Shown: positions 20,301 through 28,957 of the stretch, piece after piece
Layout: each line of letters opens with the position of its first letter
Position numbering within the stretch: the stretch's first letter is position 1
Assembly: GCA_964565645.1 (NCBI GenBank)
Contig: CAZMFQ010000003.1
Coordinates: 1-64,000 of the forward strand
Direction: 5' to 3'
DNA length: 64,000 nucleotides
DNA from: JAHIQC01 sp964565645
Lineage (GTDB): Bacteria > Actinomycetota > Coriobacteriia > Anaerosomatales > JAHIQC01
Translations under genes and position numbers: made by a program
Notes under the pieces: generated by a model
The model's input: only the letters and a program-made list of their open reading frames with translations
Databases searched by the model: none
What the model was told of the DNA's origin: nothing

Positions 20301-20804
20301 GAAGTCACCGGGCGCGAAGATGCCCGCGTAGGTCTCGGCCCATCGGCGGGCCTCCTCGGGGTCTCCCCGCTCGATGGACTTGCTCACGATGCCGCTCATG
20401 CACGCGCTCGTGCCGATCAGCCCGCCGGCGTGGCGCTTGAGGAGTTCGAGATCGACCTGCGGCTTGTAGTAGAAACCTTCGACCGCGGCGTTGCTCACCA
20501 GCGCCTTGAGGTTGCGGAACCCCTCGTTGTCCTTGGCCAGGAGCAGGAGATGGTAGAGCTCCGGTTTGCCGTCGCGCAGCGTGCGCTCGTTGGGCGTGAA
20601 GTAGACCTCACACCCGATGAGCGGCTTGATACCCGCCTTGGAGGCTCGGCGGTAGAAGTCAACGGCGCCGTACATGTAGCCGTGGTCGGTGATGGCGAGC
20701 GCGGGCATCTCGAGCTCGACCGCGCGGTCGACCAGGTCGGCCACCCGGGCCGCGCCATCGAGAAGCGAATACTCGGAATGCGTATGGAGGTGCACGAACG
20801 ACAT
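17361..20804 (-). CDS. dnaE: DNA polymerase III alpha subunit DnaE
   Basis: A 1147-residue replicative polymerase of DnaE1 type. The N-terminal PHP domain (about 1-215) keeps probable metal ligands: HLHTHSEYSLLDG at 5-17, ITDHG, CEVYF, SACMSG and NDIHYL, so PHP proofreading activity may survive. The palm motif PDIDIDF (401-407) carries catalytic aspartates, and VGPGRGSAAGS precedes it. The C-terminus has the helix-hairpin-helix and OB-fold regions expected at this length. No intein is visible. It is four bases downstream of yerC, so the two genes are probably co-transcribed. Confidence 0.97.
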   Translation of the reverse strand: MSFVHLHTHSEYSLLDGAARVADLVDRAVELEMPALAITDHGYMYGAVDFYRRASKAGIKPLIGCEVYFTPNERTLRDGKPELYHLLLLAKDNEGFRNLKALVSNAAVEGFYYKPQVDLELLKRHAGGLIGTSACMSGIVSKSIERGDPEEARRWAETYAGIFAPGDFYLEIQEQGIVSDNGVSQTQLNEEIASIGREMGLGLVATNDIHYLTKEHSETQDLLLCIGTGSTVDQPGRMKFSCDEFYMKTPEQMAEVMSRYPEAISNTLEVAEKCNVDIEFDKLHLPRFKVPEEHSQESYLRERCIAGLKDPKRFGQDLPPEVLERLDSELKVINDKGFAAYFLIVADFVKWAKENDIGVGPGRGSAAGSIIAYALGITALDPIANGLLFERFLNPERTEMPDIDIDFDDERRGDVIDYVRDLYGDDHVAQIITFGKMKARAAVRDAGRVLGYPYGVPDRISKMIVEDLDATIESSMAQNPDLSGDYEANEDTKRIVDAASSLEGIVRGEGVHAAGVVICPDPVYQHVPVKYDTKGGAVITQWDGPTVADLGLLKMDFLGLRNLTVIADAVKSIRQRHGVTIVPDEIPLDDAETFKLLQRADTVGVFQVESAGMRKLLKDLKPTTFADIVAVLALYRPGPLKSGMVDDFVGRKHGRKAVTYYDDRLKLILEETYGAIVYQEQVMRISMTMSGFTAAKADKLRKAMGKKKLEELEPLKAAWVEGAKTNEYDPALAERIWADILPFAEYAFNKSHSAAYGLITMQTAYLKAHYPLDYMAAVLTSYTGKTESIVRYVAECNRAGMTVLPPDVNSSGADFTAVEKGIRFGLAGIRGVGEGVVELIVKARDEGGPFTSLHDFCERVDVRGINKKTLEALIKGGAFDSTGYTRKHLMALMDDAVDSASRKAKDRDSGQVSMFEMFAEEDHGFAEEVPAPDGDEWDKKMKLAFEKEMLGIYVSDHPLKGIAGEIRRAADYSLGDTDEMRGGTMGWFAGILSDVQRKATKKGTMMVVAKLEDLEGSIEAVLFPAVYEKYRDLVAEDEIVRVRARFESEERGTKLLVQQVERFDGEEFSSGPGKVVVETEAAAFKNGRIERLKEILARYPGKDTLELHLVGPESVKVWKCGNVDRHSNGLFAELMEVFGGQAVREAV

Positions 20805-20807
20805 GGT

Positions 20808-21122
20808 CTAGTGATCGCCCGCCCCGTCGGGTCCGTCGCCGAGGCGCTCGAGCACGAGCGCGTATCCGTCCGCGCCGTAGTTCAGGGACTTGCTCACGCG
20901 ACTGATGGTGGTCGCGGAGGCGCCGGTGAGCTCCTGGATGCGGGCGTAGTGCTCCCCCGCGGCCAGCATGCGGGCCACCTGCAGGCGCTGGGCCATGTCC
21001 TTGACCTCGCGGATCGTGCAGATGTCCTGCAGGAACGCGTAGCTCTCGTCGGGTGTCTCCAAGGCGAGGATCGCGCGAAGCAACTCCTCGACCTCGGCTG
21101 TTCTCAGGCGGTCGCCAACCAT
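20808..21122 (-). CDS. yerC: YerC/YecD family TrpR-related DNA-binding protein
   Basis: A 104-residue helical protein of the TrpR-like YerC family. Its helix-turn-helix lies in GEHYARIQELTGASATTISRVSKSLNYG (about residues 56-83). The ATG at 21120-21122 has AGGAGGGG eight bases upstream. The family resembles the Trp repressor fold, but tryptophan binding has not been general for YerC proteins and the ligand is uncertain. It lies directly before dnaE, an unusual partner. Whether it acts on the trp operon, which here also has a T-box, is open. Confidence 0.85.
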   Translation of the reverse strand: MVGDRLRTAEVEELLRAILALETPDESYAFLQDICTIREVKDMAQRLQVARMLAAGEHYARIQELTGASATTISRVSKSLNYGADGYALVLERLGDGPDGAGDH

Positions 21123-21250
21123 GCCCCGGACCCCTCCTGGTCAGCCGGAATGCACTACATGTCGTGTCAAGGATAGCACCGACACCGACATCTGGGGCCT
21201 GTGGATAGCCGAACGGCTGTTCGAAAGCGACGAGCGGGAGGGCGCCCTCG

Positions 21251-22063
21251 TCAGCCCGCGACGACGTGGTTCACGAGCGAACCGATGCCCTCGATCCGCA
21301 CCTCGACGGTGTCCCCCGGCACGATGGGACCGATGCCCGCAGGGGTGCCCGTGAGCACGACGTCGCCGGGAACGAGCGTCATCACATGCGAGATGAACGA
21401 GACGAGTTCGGCCACGCCGAAGATCAGGTCGCTCGTGCGCGCGTCCTGACGCACCTCGCCGTTGACGAACGACTGTATGCGCAGGTCCGACGGGTCGATG
21501 TCCGTGTCGATCCAGGGGCCGAGCGGGCAGAACCCGTCGAAGCCCTTCGCACGCGTCCACTGCCCGTCGATCTTCTGGAGGTCGCGGGCGGTCACATCGT
21601 TGGCGCAGGTGTAGCCGAGGATGTTGTGCGCGGCCTCCTCGGCCGAAGCGCGGTGCGTCCTGCGGCCGATGACGGCGGCGAGCTCCGCCTCGAAGTCCAC
21701 GCGACCCACGCCCTCGGGGATGACGATCTTGCCGTGAGGCGAGTTGATCGCGGTGGGCGGCTTGAGGAAGATGACGGGCTCATCGGGGAGTTCGTGCCCC
21801 ATCTCGAGCGCATGGCCACGGTAGTTGATCCCGACGCAGACGATCTTGGTCGGCACCGCGGGCGTGAGCAACTCCGCCGTGTTCAGCCCGAGCGCCCCTT
21901 CGGGCTCCCACGCCGCAAACGGTTCATCTGAGATGAGAGTGACCGTGGAATCGTCCGCGAGACCGTAGCGGCAATCCCCGTCACTCAGAACACGGACGAC
22001 GCGCACCCCTCGCCTCCGGATCTCCTCGAGCCTGTCCCCCTGCGGATTACGTTCCATGAACAT
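21251..22063 (-). CDS. Fumarylacetoacetate hydrolase family protein
   Basis: A 270-residue FAH-superfamily enzyme. The typical core is seen: CVGINYRGHALEMG, EPVIFLKPPTAI, VDFEAELAAVIGR with the metal-binding glutamates, and TGTPAGIG. Members cleave or decarboxylate 2-oxo-acid compounds such as acylpyruvates, oxaloacetate or 2-hydroxyhepta-dienedioates; the substrate cannot be told from sequence. The ATG at 22061-22063 has AGGAAAGG upstream. The gene follows cimA by 92 bases on the same strand. Confidence 0.85.
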   Translation of the reverse strand: MFMERNPQGDRLEEIRRRGVRVVRVLSDGDCRYGLADDSTVTLISDEPFAAWEPEGALGLNTAELLTPAVPTKIVCVGINYRGHALEMGHELPDEPVIFLKPPTAINSPHGKIVIPEGVGRVDFEAELAAVIGRRTHRASAEEAAHNILGYTCANDVTARDLQKIDGQWTRAKGFDGFCPLGPWIDTDIDPSDLRIQSFVNGEVRQDARTSDLIFGVAELVSFISHVMTLVPGDVVLTGTPAGIGPIVPGDTVEVRIEGIGSLVNHVVAG

Positions 22064-22155
22064 ATGACCTTTCCTGCATGAACAGGGACGAGTGGCGGAT
22101 ACCCGCCGAGGAGCGTGCGCCCGGGCCGATCCGCGGGAACGACGCGAGTCGGGTC

Positions 22156-23718
22156 TCAGGCGTTGCGCGGGTGAGAGAGGCCGAACTCGACGGAGTCGAC
22201 GAGCGCCTCCCACGAGGCCTCGATGATGTTCTCGGAGACGCCCACCGTGCCCCAGGACTTGTCGCCGTCGCTGGTCTCGATGAGGACACGCGTGATGGCG
22301 CCGGTGCCCTTCTTCTCGTCGAGCACGCGGACCTTGAAGTCGGTGAGTTCGAACTCGGCAAGGTGCGGATAGTACTTGCCGATCGCTATGCGCAGCGCCT
22401 TGTCGAGTGCGTTGACGGGACCGTTGCCCTCAGCGGTGGCGATGTAGCGGTGCCCCTCGACGTGGATCTTGATGGTGGCCTCGGTCATGACGCGACCGTC
22501 CTCGCGCTTCTCCATGATGCAGCGGAACGACTCGAGGGCGAAGAACATCTCGTGGGTGCCGAGACGCTTGCGGAGCAGTACCTCGAGCGACGCGTCGGCC
22601 GCCTCGAAACTGTAGCCCTCGTGCTCGAGGTCCTTGATGCTGTCGAGCATCGTGCCCAAGGTGTCGGGGTCGCCCGTCAGATCGATGCCGAGCTCGGCAG
22701 CCTTCATGGTGAGCGAAGCACGACCGGCGAGCTCACTCACGATGACGCGGGCGAGGTTGCCCACGGCGGCCGGATCGATGTGCTCGTAGGCTTCGGGCAG
22801 ACGCGCCGCGGCGCTCGCGTGCACGCCACCCTTGTGCGCGAACGCGCTCGCACCCACGTAGGGCTGGTGCGGGTTCGGTGAGATGTTGGCGGTCTCCGCC
22901 ACGAAATGGCTGACCTCGGTGAGCAGCTTGAGCTGGTCGCGAGAGATGCAGTCGTCGTCCATCTTGAGCACAAGCGACGGGATGATGGCGAGCAGGTCCG
23001 CGTTGCCGGCGCGCTCCCCGTAGCCGTTGGCCGTACCCTGCACGTGCACGCAGCCGGCGTCTACGGCCAGAAGCGAGTTGGCGACGGCACAACCGGCGTC
23101 GTTGTGGGCGTGGATCCCGAGCGGCGCGTCGACCACCAGCTTGACCGCGTTGACGGTCCGCAGCACCTCGTGCGGCAGCGTGCCCCCGTTGGTGTCGCAG
23201 AGCACCACCGCGTCGGCGCCGGCCTCGGCCGCCGCCTTGCAGACCTCGATCGCGTACCCCGCGTTGTGGGCGTAGCCGTCAAAGAAGTGCTCCGCGTCAA
23301 AGAACACCGTGCGCCCGGCGGCTTTCAGGAACGCCACACTGTCGCGGACCATGCGGACGTTCTCCTCGAGCGTGGTCTGGAGCGTCTCGGTGACGTGGAT
23401 GTCCCACGCTTTGCCAAAGATGCACAACGCCGCACAGCCGGTCTCGAGCAGGGCGGCAAGTCCGGCGTCCTCCTCGGCTGGCGTGTCCTTGCGACACGTC
23501 GTGCCGAACGCGGAGATGACGGCGTTCTCGAGCGAAAGCATCTTGGCGCGCTCGAAGAACTCGATGTCTTTGGGGTTGGAACCGGGGAAACCGCCCTCGA
23601 TGTAGTGCACTCCCAGGGCGTCGAGCTTCAACGCGACGCGGACCTTGTCCTCGGCGGACAGGGACATGCCCTCGCGCTGGGTGCCGTCGCGAAGGGTCGT
23701 ATCGTAGAGGGTGACCAC
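22156..23718 (-). CDS. cimA: Citramalate synthase CimA
   Basis: A 520-residue enzyme of the isopropylmalate/citramalate synthase family. YDTTLRDGTQREG at the N-terminus and GIHAHNDAGCAVANSL carry metal and substrate residues of the HMGL-like barrel. The C-terminal third is a LeuA-type regulatory domain. The sequence (GTTCRKDTPAEED, CIFGKAWDIHV) groups it with CimA rather than LeuA, and a separate leuA is present in the window. CimA joins pyruvate and acetyl-CoA to (R)-citramalate, a threonine-independent route to isoleucine that continues through LeuCDB. The GTG start lies 28 bases after ilvE. Confidence 0.9.
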   Translation of the reverse strand: MVTLYDTTLRDGTQREGMSLSAEDKVRVALKLDALGVHYIEGGFPGSNPKDIEFFERAKMLSLENAVISAFGTTCRKDTPAEEDAGLAALLETGCAALCIFGKAWDIHVTETLQTTLEENVRMVRDSVAFLKAAGRTVFFDAEHFFDGYAHNAGYAIEVCKAAAEAGADAVVLCDTNGGTLPHEVLRTVNAVKLVVDAPLGIHAHNDAGCAVANSLLAVDAGCVHVQGTANGYGERAGNADLLAIIPSLVLKMDDDCISRDQLKLLTEVSHFVAETANISPNPHQPYVGASAFAHKGGVHASAAARLPEAYEHIDPAAVGNLARVIVSELAGRASLTMKAAELGIDLTGDPDTLGTMLDSIKDLEHEGYSFEAADASLEVLLRKRLGTHEMFFALESFRCIMEKREDGRVMTEATIKIHVEGHRYIATAEGNGPVNALDKALRIAIGKYYPHLAEFELTDFKVRVLDEKKGTGAITRVLIETSDGDKSWGTVGVSENIIEASWEALVDSVEFGLSHPRNA

Positions 23719-23746
23719 GGGGTCCGTCCCGTCCGCGGCGCAAGCG

Positions 23747-24661
23747 CTACACGCGCTCGAGCCACTCCTCGTAATCGGGGTCGGCGCCATGCACGACGTC
23801 AAAGAACTTCTTCTGCAGTTCGAGCGTGATCGGGCCGGCGTCGCCTATGACACGTCCGTCGACCGAGCGCACAGGCACGACCTCGGCGGCCGAACCGGTC
23901 ATGAACATCTCGTCGGCGGTGTACAGGTCGGTGCGCACGAGCGACTCCTCGACCATGATGTAGTCGAGGTTGTCGGCGATCACCATGATCGACTCGCGCG
24001 TGATGCCCGCCAGCAGGCCGTCGGAGATCGGGGGCGTCGAGATCACGCCGTCGCGGATGATGAACAGGTTCTCGCCGGTGCCCTCGCAGACCTTGCCCTC
24101 CTCGTTGAGCAGGATGGCCTCGTTGTAGCCGTGGCGGTTGGCCTCGATACGCGCGAGCGAGGAGTTCAGGTAGTTGCCCGTCGCCTTGATCGCGGGCGGC
24201 AGCGAGTTGATGCCGCGCTGACGCCAGGAGGACACGCCGACGTCGACGCCCTTGATCAGCGCCTCCTCGCCCATGTAGGTCTCCCAGGGCCAGCACGCGA
24301 TGGTCACGTTGACCGGCGCGGGGATCGGATCGAGACCCATGATGCCGTAGCCCCGGAACGCGAGCGGCCTGATGTAGCACGACGGCAGCTTGTTCGCGCG
24401 GATGGTCTCAAGCACGGCCTCGACCATCTCGTCGACCGTGTAGCCGAGGTCCATGAACAGCATCCTGGCGGAGCGCTCGAAGCGCTCCATGTGCTCGCGG
24501 AGGCGGAACACGGCGGGGCCGTCGGGGGTCGCGTAGCAGCGGATGCCCTCGAAGACGCCGCTGCCGTAGTGGAGTGCGTGCGTCAGGACGTGTACCTGCG
24601 CCTTGTCCCACTCGACAAGCTCGCCGTCCATCCAGATGAAGTCCACCTTGGGCAGTGACAT
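23747..24661 (-). CDS. ilvE: Branched-chain amino acid aminotransferase IlvE
   Basis: A 304-residue class IV PLP aminotransferase for the last step of Leu, Ile and Val synthesis. Lys159 in PAIKATGNYLNSSLARIEA is the cofactor lysine at the same number as in the E. coli enzyme. HYGSGVFEGIR and EGTGENLF are family hallmarks. The ATG at 24659-24661 has GAGAGGGG upstream; longer frames overlap the divergent glycosyltransferase leader. It heads an ilvE-cimA pair. Confidence 0.95.
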   Translation of the reverse strand: MSLPKVDFIWMDGELVEWDKAQVHVLTHALHYGSGVFEGIRCYATPDGPAVFRLREHMERFERSARMLFMDLGYTVDEMVEAVLETIRANKLPSCYIRPLAFRGYGIMGLDPIPAPVNVTIACWPWETYMGEEALIKGVDVGVSSWRQRGINSLPPAIKATGNYLNSSLARIEANRHGYNEAILLNEEGKVCEGTGENLFIIRDGVISTPPISDGLLAGITRESIMVIADNLDYIMVEESLVRTDLYTADEMFMTGSAAEVVPVRSVDGRVIGDAGPITLELQKKFFDVVHGADPDYEEWLERV

Positions 24662-24768
24662 GGCCCGCACCCCTCTCGCGCTCGCGTTCTGTGTCGAACC
24701 AGTGTAGCGGAGGAGCGCCGTATGCCCTAGCCTTGAAACCACACCTTTCCCTGCCGAGGAGTGTCGGC

Positions 24769-26007
24769 ATGCCGCCGGGTAGCAGCCTCAGAGCCTTCGT
24801 ACGCGACCGCGGTGCGCTCAACGCCGTAGCTGCGCCACTCCACCGCGGCGCGATGCTCGCGCTGACCGAGGCGCGTGCGCTCGTCCCACGCGTGGCTCCG
24901 GGTACGCTCCCGGCAGACGCCGGGTTCCCCCGCGTCGTGATCGACGGGTGCGCGTTCCATGCCACGAGCGGCGGCATACCGCGTCTGTGGGACGCGATCC
25001 TCGATCGCTGGTCCGAAAGCGGGTTCGGGCAACACGTCGTGGTGCTCGACCGGGGCGGCACCGCCCCCCGACACCCGGGGATCTCATATCGCCCCCATCC
25101 GCTGCTGCGCGCGCACGACTCCTCGGCGGAGCGCCGTATGCTGCAACGCGCCTGCGATGCGGAACGCGCCGATGTGTTCGTCTCGACGCTGTATACGCGG
25201 CCCGCCCTCACGCCGACGCTGCTGTATCTGCATGACATGACGCCCGAGGTGCTTGGCAAGGACCCGCGGCAGCCCCTGTACCGCGACAAACGCGCGGCGA
25301 TCGCTTCGGCCCGCTCGATCGTCTGCCTCACGCACGCGACGCGAAGCGACCTCGGACGTTTCGAGCCGACCGCCGCCGAACGGGTCGCCGCGGTGGTGCA
25401 CCCCGGTGTGGATGCGAGCTTCGCGCCGCGCCCCGCCGAGGAGATCGCGGCGCTCACGCGGAGGTTGGCGCTGCCGGAGCGCTACGTGCTCTATCTGGGC
25501 CATCGCACGAACTTCAAGGGGGCCCCGCTGCTGTTCGATGCGCTGCGGATGCTGCTCGATCAGGGCCGGATGCGCGATGTCGGCCTGCTCGCGCTCGGCG
25601 GCGACCCGGGGCTCGAGGCGCGCTATGCCGACGTCGCCGCTCGGATGCCGGTGCGAGTCACGCGCCTTGCGGAACCTGAGCTGCGTGCGGCCTACAGCGG
25701 CGCCGCGGCGTTCGTGTTCCCCTCGCGCAACGAGGGCTTCGGACTGCCGATGATCGAGGCACTCGCTTGTGGGTGCCCGGTGATCGCCGCCGATGTCCCC
25801 GCGTTGCGTGAAGCGGGCGGCGGGCAGGCGCGATACGTCGACGCCGATGACGCGGTCGGACTCGCGACAGCTATCGAGGAGACACTCGCGCATCCTCCCC
25901 GGACCGGGGTGCGCGACGCTGGCATGCGGCACGCACGCGGGTTCTCCTGGGAGGATGCCGCCTCGTTGCTCGCACAAGTGATCACGACCACGGCCGCAGA
26001 CGCCTAG
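24769..26007 (+). CDS. Glycosyltransferase family 4 protein
   Basis: A 412-residue GT-B glycosyltransferase. The GT4 C-terminal nucleotide-sugar site is clear: YVLYLGHRTNFKGAPLL, then FVFPSRNEGFGLPMIEALACGCPVIAADVPALREA with the E-x7-E motif. It probably transfers a hexose to a lipid-linked or surface glycan. The ATG at 24769 has AGGAG seven bases upstream. It is a lone plus-strand gene between ilvE and leuB, outside the main glycan island but functionally akin to it. The sugar specificity is unknown. Confidence 0.88.
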   Translation: MPPGSSLRAFVRDRGALNAVAAPLHRGAMLALTEARALVPRVAPGTLPADAGFPRVVIDGCAFHATSGGIPRLWDAILDRWSESGFGQHVVVLDRGGTAPRHPGISYRPHPLLRAHDSSAERRMLQRACDAERADVFVSTLYTRPALTPTLLYLHDMTPEVLGKDPRQPLYRDKRAAIASARSIVCLTHATRSDLGRFEPTAAERVAAVVHPGVDASFAPRPAEEIAALTRRLALPERYVLYLGHRTNFKGAPLLFDALRMLLDQGRMRDVGLLALGGDPGLEARYADVAARMPVRVTRLAEPELRAAYSGAAAFVFPSRNEGFGLPMIEALACGCPVIAADVPALREAGGGQARYVDADDAVGLATAIEETLAHPPRTGVRDAGMRHARGFSWEDAASLLAQVITTTAADA

Positions 26008-26046
26008 AGTCCGCCCGTCGCGGCGACCCGACTCCGCGCGGGACCG

Positions 26047-27162
26047 CTACGCGCTCAGTCGCTCCGCCACCAGGTCACCCATCGCTGTGGTGCCCACGAT
26101 CCTGTCCTCGGCCGTGGACGCGTCCGCGATGTCGCGGGTACGCCACCCGTCGGCGAGCACGCCCTCGATGGCGGCCGCGAGCTCGTCAGCCGCATCGTTC
26201 ATGCCGAAGCTGTAGCGCAGCATCATCTCGACGGAAAGCAGCATCGCGAGCGGGTTGGCGATCCCCTGCCCTGCGATGTCGGGCGCGGAGCCGTGGCTCG
26301 GCTCGTAGAGCGCGGTGCCGTCGCCGAGCGAGGCGCTCGCGAGCATTCCGAGCGAGCCGGTGAGCATCGAGGCCTCGTCGGAGAGGATGTCTCCGAACAT
26401 GTTCTCGGTCACGACCACGTCGAACTGCGCGGGGTTTCGGATGAGCTGCATGGCGGTGTTGTCCACGAGCTGGTCGAACAGCTCGACATCGGCGAACTCG
26501 GCCGCGTGCAGACGGTGCACGACCTCGCGCCACAAGCGTGAGGACTCAAGCACGTTGGCCTTGTCGACCGAGTGGACACGACCGCCGCGCAGACGCGCGG
26601 CCTCGAAAGCCGTACGCGCGATGCGCTCGATCTCGAACTCGCTGTAAGCCATCGTGTCGTAGGCGCGCATCCCGGCGCCGCCGCCTGTCGCCGCGCCCTC
26701 GACGCCAGTCTCCCGGTCACGGGCGCCGAAGTACAGACCGCCCGTGAGCTCGCGCACGATGAGCATGTCGACGCCCTCGAGGAACTCGGGCTTGAGGCTG
26801 CTCGCCGAAAGCAGCGCCGGAAACAGCTTGACCGGACGCAGGTTCGCATAGAGCTCAAGGGCCTTGCGTATGCCGAGGAGACCCTGCTCGGGACGCGGCT
26901 TGGCCGGATCGGTCGTGTCCCACTTGGGGCCGCCGATCGCGGCGAGCAGCACAGCGTCGGCCGCCTTGGCCTTCGCGAGCGTCTCCTCAGGAAGCGGCGA
27001 GCCGGTCTCGTCGATGGCTATGCCGCCGAGGAGCGCCTCCTCGTAGGTGAAGGTGACGCCGTGACGCACCCCGATCACGTCGAGGACCTTGACGGCCTCG
27101 GCGGTTATCTCGGGGCCGATCCCGTCGCCGGGAAGCAGGCAGATCGCGTGCGTCGCGCTCAT
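26047..27162 (-). CDS. leuB: 3-isopropylmalate dehydrogenase LeuB
   Basis: A 371-residue NAD-dependent decarboxylating dehydrogenase, the third leucine-specific step. Motifs include LLPGDGIGPEI, ELTGGLYFG, DKANVLESSRLWREVV, FDVVVTENMFGDILSDEASM and YEPSHGSAPDIAGQGIANPLA, the last in two parts of the signature. It would also act on methylmalate in the citramalate route. Its ATG overlaps the leuD stop by four bases. Confidence 0.96.
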   Translation of the reverse strand: MSATHAICLLPGDGIGPEITAEAVKVLDVIGVRHGVTFTYEEALLGGIAIDETGSPLPEETLAKAKAADAVLLAAIGGPKWDTTDPAKPRPEQGLLGIRKALELYANLRPVKLFPALLSASSLKPEFLEGVDMLIVRELTGGLYFGARDRETGVEGAATGGGAGMRAYDTMAYSEFEIERIARTAFEAARLRGGRVHSVDKANVLESSRLWREVVHRLHAAEFADVELFDQLVDNTAMQLIRNPAQFDVVVTENMFGDILSDEASMLTGSLGMLASASLGDGTALYEPSHGSAPDIAGQGIANPLAMLLSVEMMLRYSFGMNDAADELAAAIEGVLADGWRTRDIADASTAEDRIVGTTAMGDLVAERLSA

Positions 27163-27656
27163 CGGCCTGCCACCTTGGCCTTGGTCGCCTCGACGAGCCC
27201 GCCCTCTTCGATGATGTCCTTGATGAACGGCGGGAACGGCTGGGCGCGGTAGGTGGCACCGGTGGTCTCGTTCACGATCACGCCGCTGTCCGCGTCGACG
27301 ACCACATGGTCGCCGTCGCTGATACCATCGACGGCCTCCGGCGCCTCCATGATCGGAAGACCGGTGTTGATCGCGTTGCGGTAGAAGATCCGGGCGAAGG
27401 ACTTTGCGATGACGACCGAGACGCCGGCGGCCTTGATGGAGATGGGCGCGTGCTCGCGGCTCGAGCCGCAGCCGAAGTTCTCCTCGGCCACCAGGATGTC
27501 GCCGAACTCGACCTTGCCGACGAACCCTGCGTCGAGGTCCTCCATGCAGTGCTTCGCAAGCTCCTCGGGGACGCTCGTGTTCAGGTAGCGGGCGGGAATG
27601 ATGACGTCCGTGTCTATGTCACGTCCGTACTTGTGAGCCGTACCCTGGAACTTCAT
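27159..27656 (-). CDS. leuD: 3-isopropylmalate dehydratase small subunit LeuD
   Basis: A 165-residue aconitase-swivel subunit that works with LeuC to isomerise 2- to 3-isopropylmalate. The short form (DTDVIIPARYLN, FGCGSSREHAPISIKAAG, YRNAINTGLP) matches the type 2 family paired with LeuC of about 420 residues. Its partner leuC is on the same strand but about 25 kb away, with the whole surface-glycan and cytochrome island between. It must therefore use its own promoter in the 149 bases before it; TAGGAT lies at about 27704-27709, but no good -35 box was found. Confidence 0.95.
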   Translation of the reverse strand: MKFQGTAHKYGRDIDTDVIIPARYLNTSVPEELAKHCMEDLDAGFVGKVEFGDILVAEENFGCGSSREHAPISIKAAGVSVVIAKSFARIFYRNAINTGLPIMEAPEAVDGISDGDHVVVDADSGVIVNETTGATYRAQPFPPFIKDIIEEGGLVEATKAKVAGR

Positions 27657-27805
27657 CCTGACCGCCTCCTGCGTGCGTACCCGTGATTCACTTGGGCTGG
27701 AATCCTAGCACATCCGCGGGCTCGAAGCAGGCCGCGGGACGGGGCGTCGCGCCCTGCGGTAGTATTCGGTTCACATGCTCCATCGGACGATCCGGAGCCC
27801 CGCGT

Positions 27806-28957
27806 ATGAGTCCCGCACTGCTACTGGCGACGACGGTACCCATAACCCTCGAAGCGTTCCTGCTGCCTTTCGCCTCGCATTTCCGGAGCCGCGGCTGGCG
27901 CGTGGACGCGCTCGCGAACGGGGCCCGTTCGGACCACGGACTCGACGACGCGTTCGACGAACGCTTCGACGTGGCCTGGAGCAGGAACCCCGCGCGGCCG
28001 GCAAACCTCATGGGCACCCCTGCTGAGATCAGACGGATCGTCGCGCGCCGCCAGTACGACATCGTGCACGTGCACACCCCCGTCGCGGCGTTCGTCACGC
28101 GCTATGCGCTCCGGGACCGCCGGGTGCCCGACAGGCCCGCGATCATCTACACCGCCCACGGCTTCCACTTCTACGAAGGACAGCCCGCGCCCGAGCATGC
28201 CGCCATGCGCGCGATGGAGCGTCTCGCCGCGCCGTGGACCGATTACCTCGTGACGATCAACGCCGAGGACCACGCGGCGGCGTTCGGGCTCGGCGTCCCG
28301 CAGCGCGACCGCATCCGGCACATTCCCGGCATCGGCGTCGACACCGCGCGCTTCGCGCCCGGTGTGGTCGACCCCGCGCAGGCCTCTGCCGTCCGCGAAG
28401 AGCTCGGCGTCCCCTCCGATGCGTTCATGCTCACGTGTATCGCCGAGTTCGCGCCGGTCAAGCGCCACGAGCACCTGCTGCGCGCGTTCGCCGCGGCCCC
28501 GACCGAGCATGCGCACCTCGTGCTGGTGGGCGATGGACCGCTCGAACCGAAGCTGCGCGAACTCGCGTTCGCGCTCGGGATCTCAGCGCGCATGCACTGG
28601 GCGGGCTTCCGGCGCGATGTGCCTGAACTGCTCGCCGCCACCGACGCCCTCGCGCTCGTGTCAGAACGCGAGGGGCTGCCTCGTTCGATCCTGGAGGCGA
28701 TGGCCTCCGGCGTGCCCGTGATCGGCACGCGCACGAGGGGCATAACCGACGCGGTGGGCGATGAGGCCGGCTGGATCGTGGCCAAGAACGACCTCGCGGA
28801 GCTCAGCGAGGCGATCGAACGCGCCGCCCGGGATGCCGGGACACGCGCGGCGTTCGGGGCGGCCGCGCGCGAACGCGCAGTCCGCGAGTTCTCCCTGGAC
28901 CGGGTCCTCGGCGAATACGAAGGGTTGTATCGTGAAGCGCTCGCATCGCGCCTATGA
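27806..28957 (+). CDS. Glycosyltransferase family 4 protein heading the pgl-like operon
   Basis: A 383-residue GT4 glycosyltransferase. The N-terminal acceptor domain contains YDIVHVHTPVAAFVTRYALR. The C-terminal donor domain has LTCIAEFAPVKRHEHLL and LVSEREGLPRSILEAMASGVPVIGT. This arrangement resembles PglA- or EpsD-like enzymes acting on undecaprenyl-linked sugars. The ATG at 27806 has GGAG nine bases upstream. Its 3' end overlaps the next gene by 26 bases. It probably adds a sugar to the PglC product. Confidence 0.88.
   Translation: MSPALLLATTVPITLEAFLLPFASHFRSRGWRVDALANGARSDHGLDDAFDERFDVAWSRNPARPANLMGTPAEIRRIVARRQYDIVHVHTPVAAFVTRYALRDRRVPDRPAIIYTAHGFHFYEGQPAPEHAAMRAMERLAAPWTDYLVTINAEDHAAAFGLGVPQRDRIRHIPGIGVDTARFAPGVVDPAQASAVREELGVPSDAFMLTCIAEFAPVKRHEHLLRAFAAAPTEHAHLVLVGDGPLEPKLRELAFALGISARMHWAGFRRDVPELLAATDALALVSEREGLPRSILEAMASGVPVIGTRTRGITDAVGDEAGWIVAKNDLAELSEAIERAARDAGTRAAFGAAARERAVREFSLDRVLGEYEGLYREALASRL

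Noticed and set aside
17934..21176. Very long open frame on the plus strand opposite dnaE
   Set aside because: It is the antisense of a clear DnaE; its protein is rich in Arg, His, Val and Glu with no family match. Long shadow frames are common in high-GC coding DNA.
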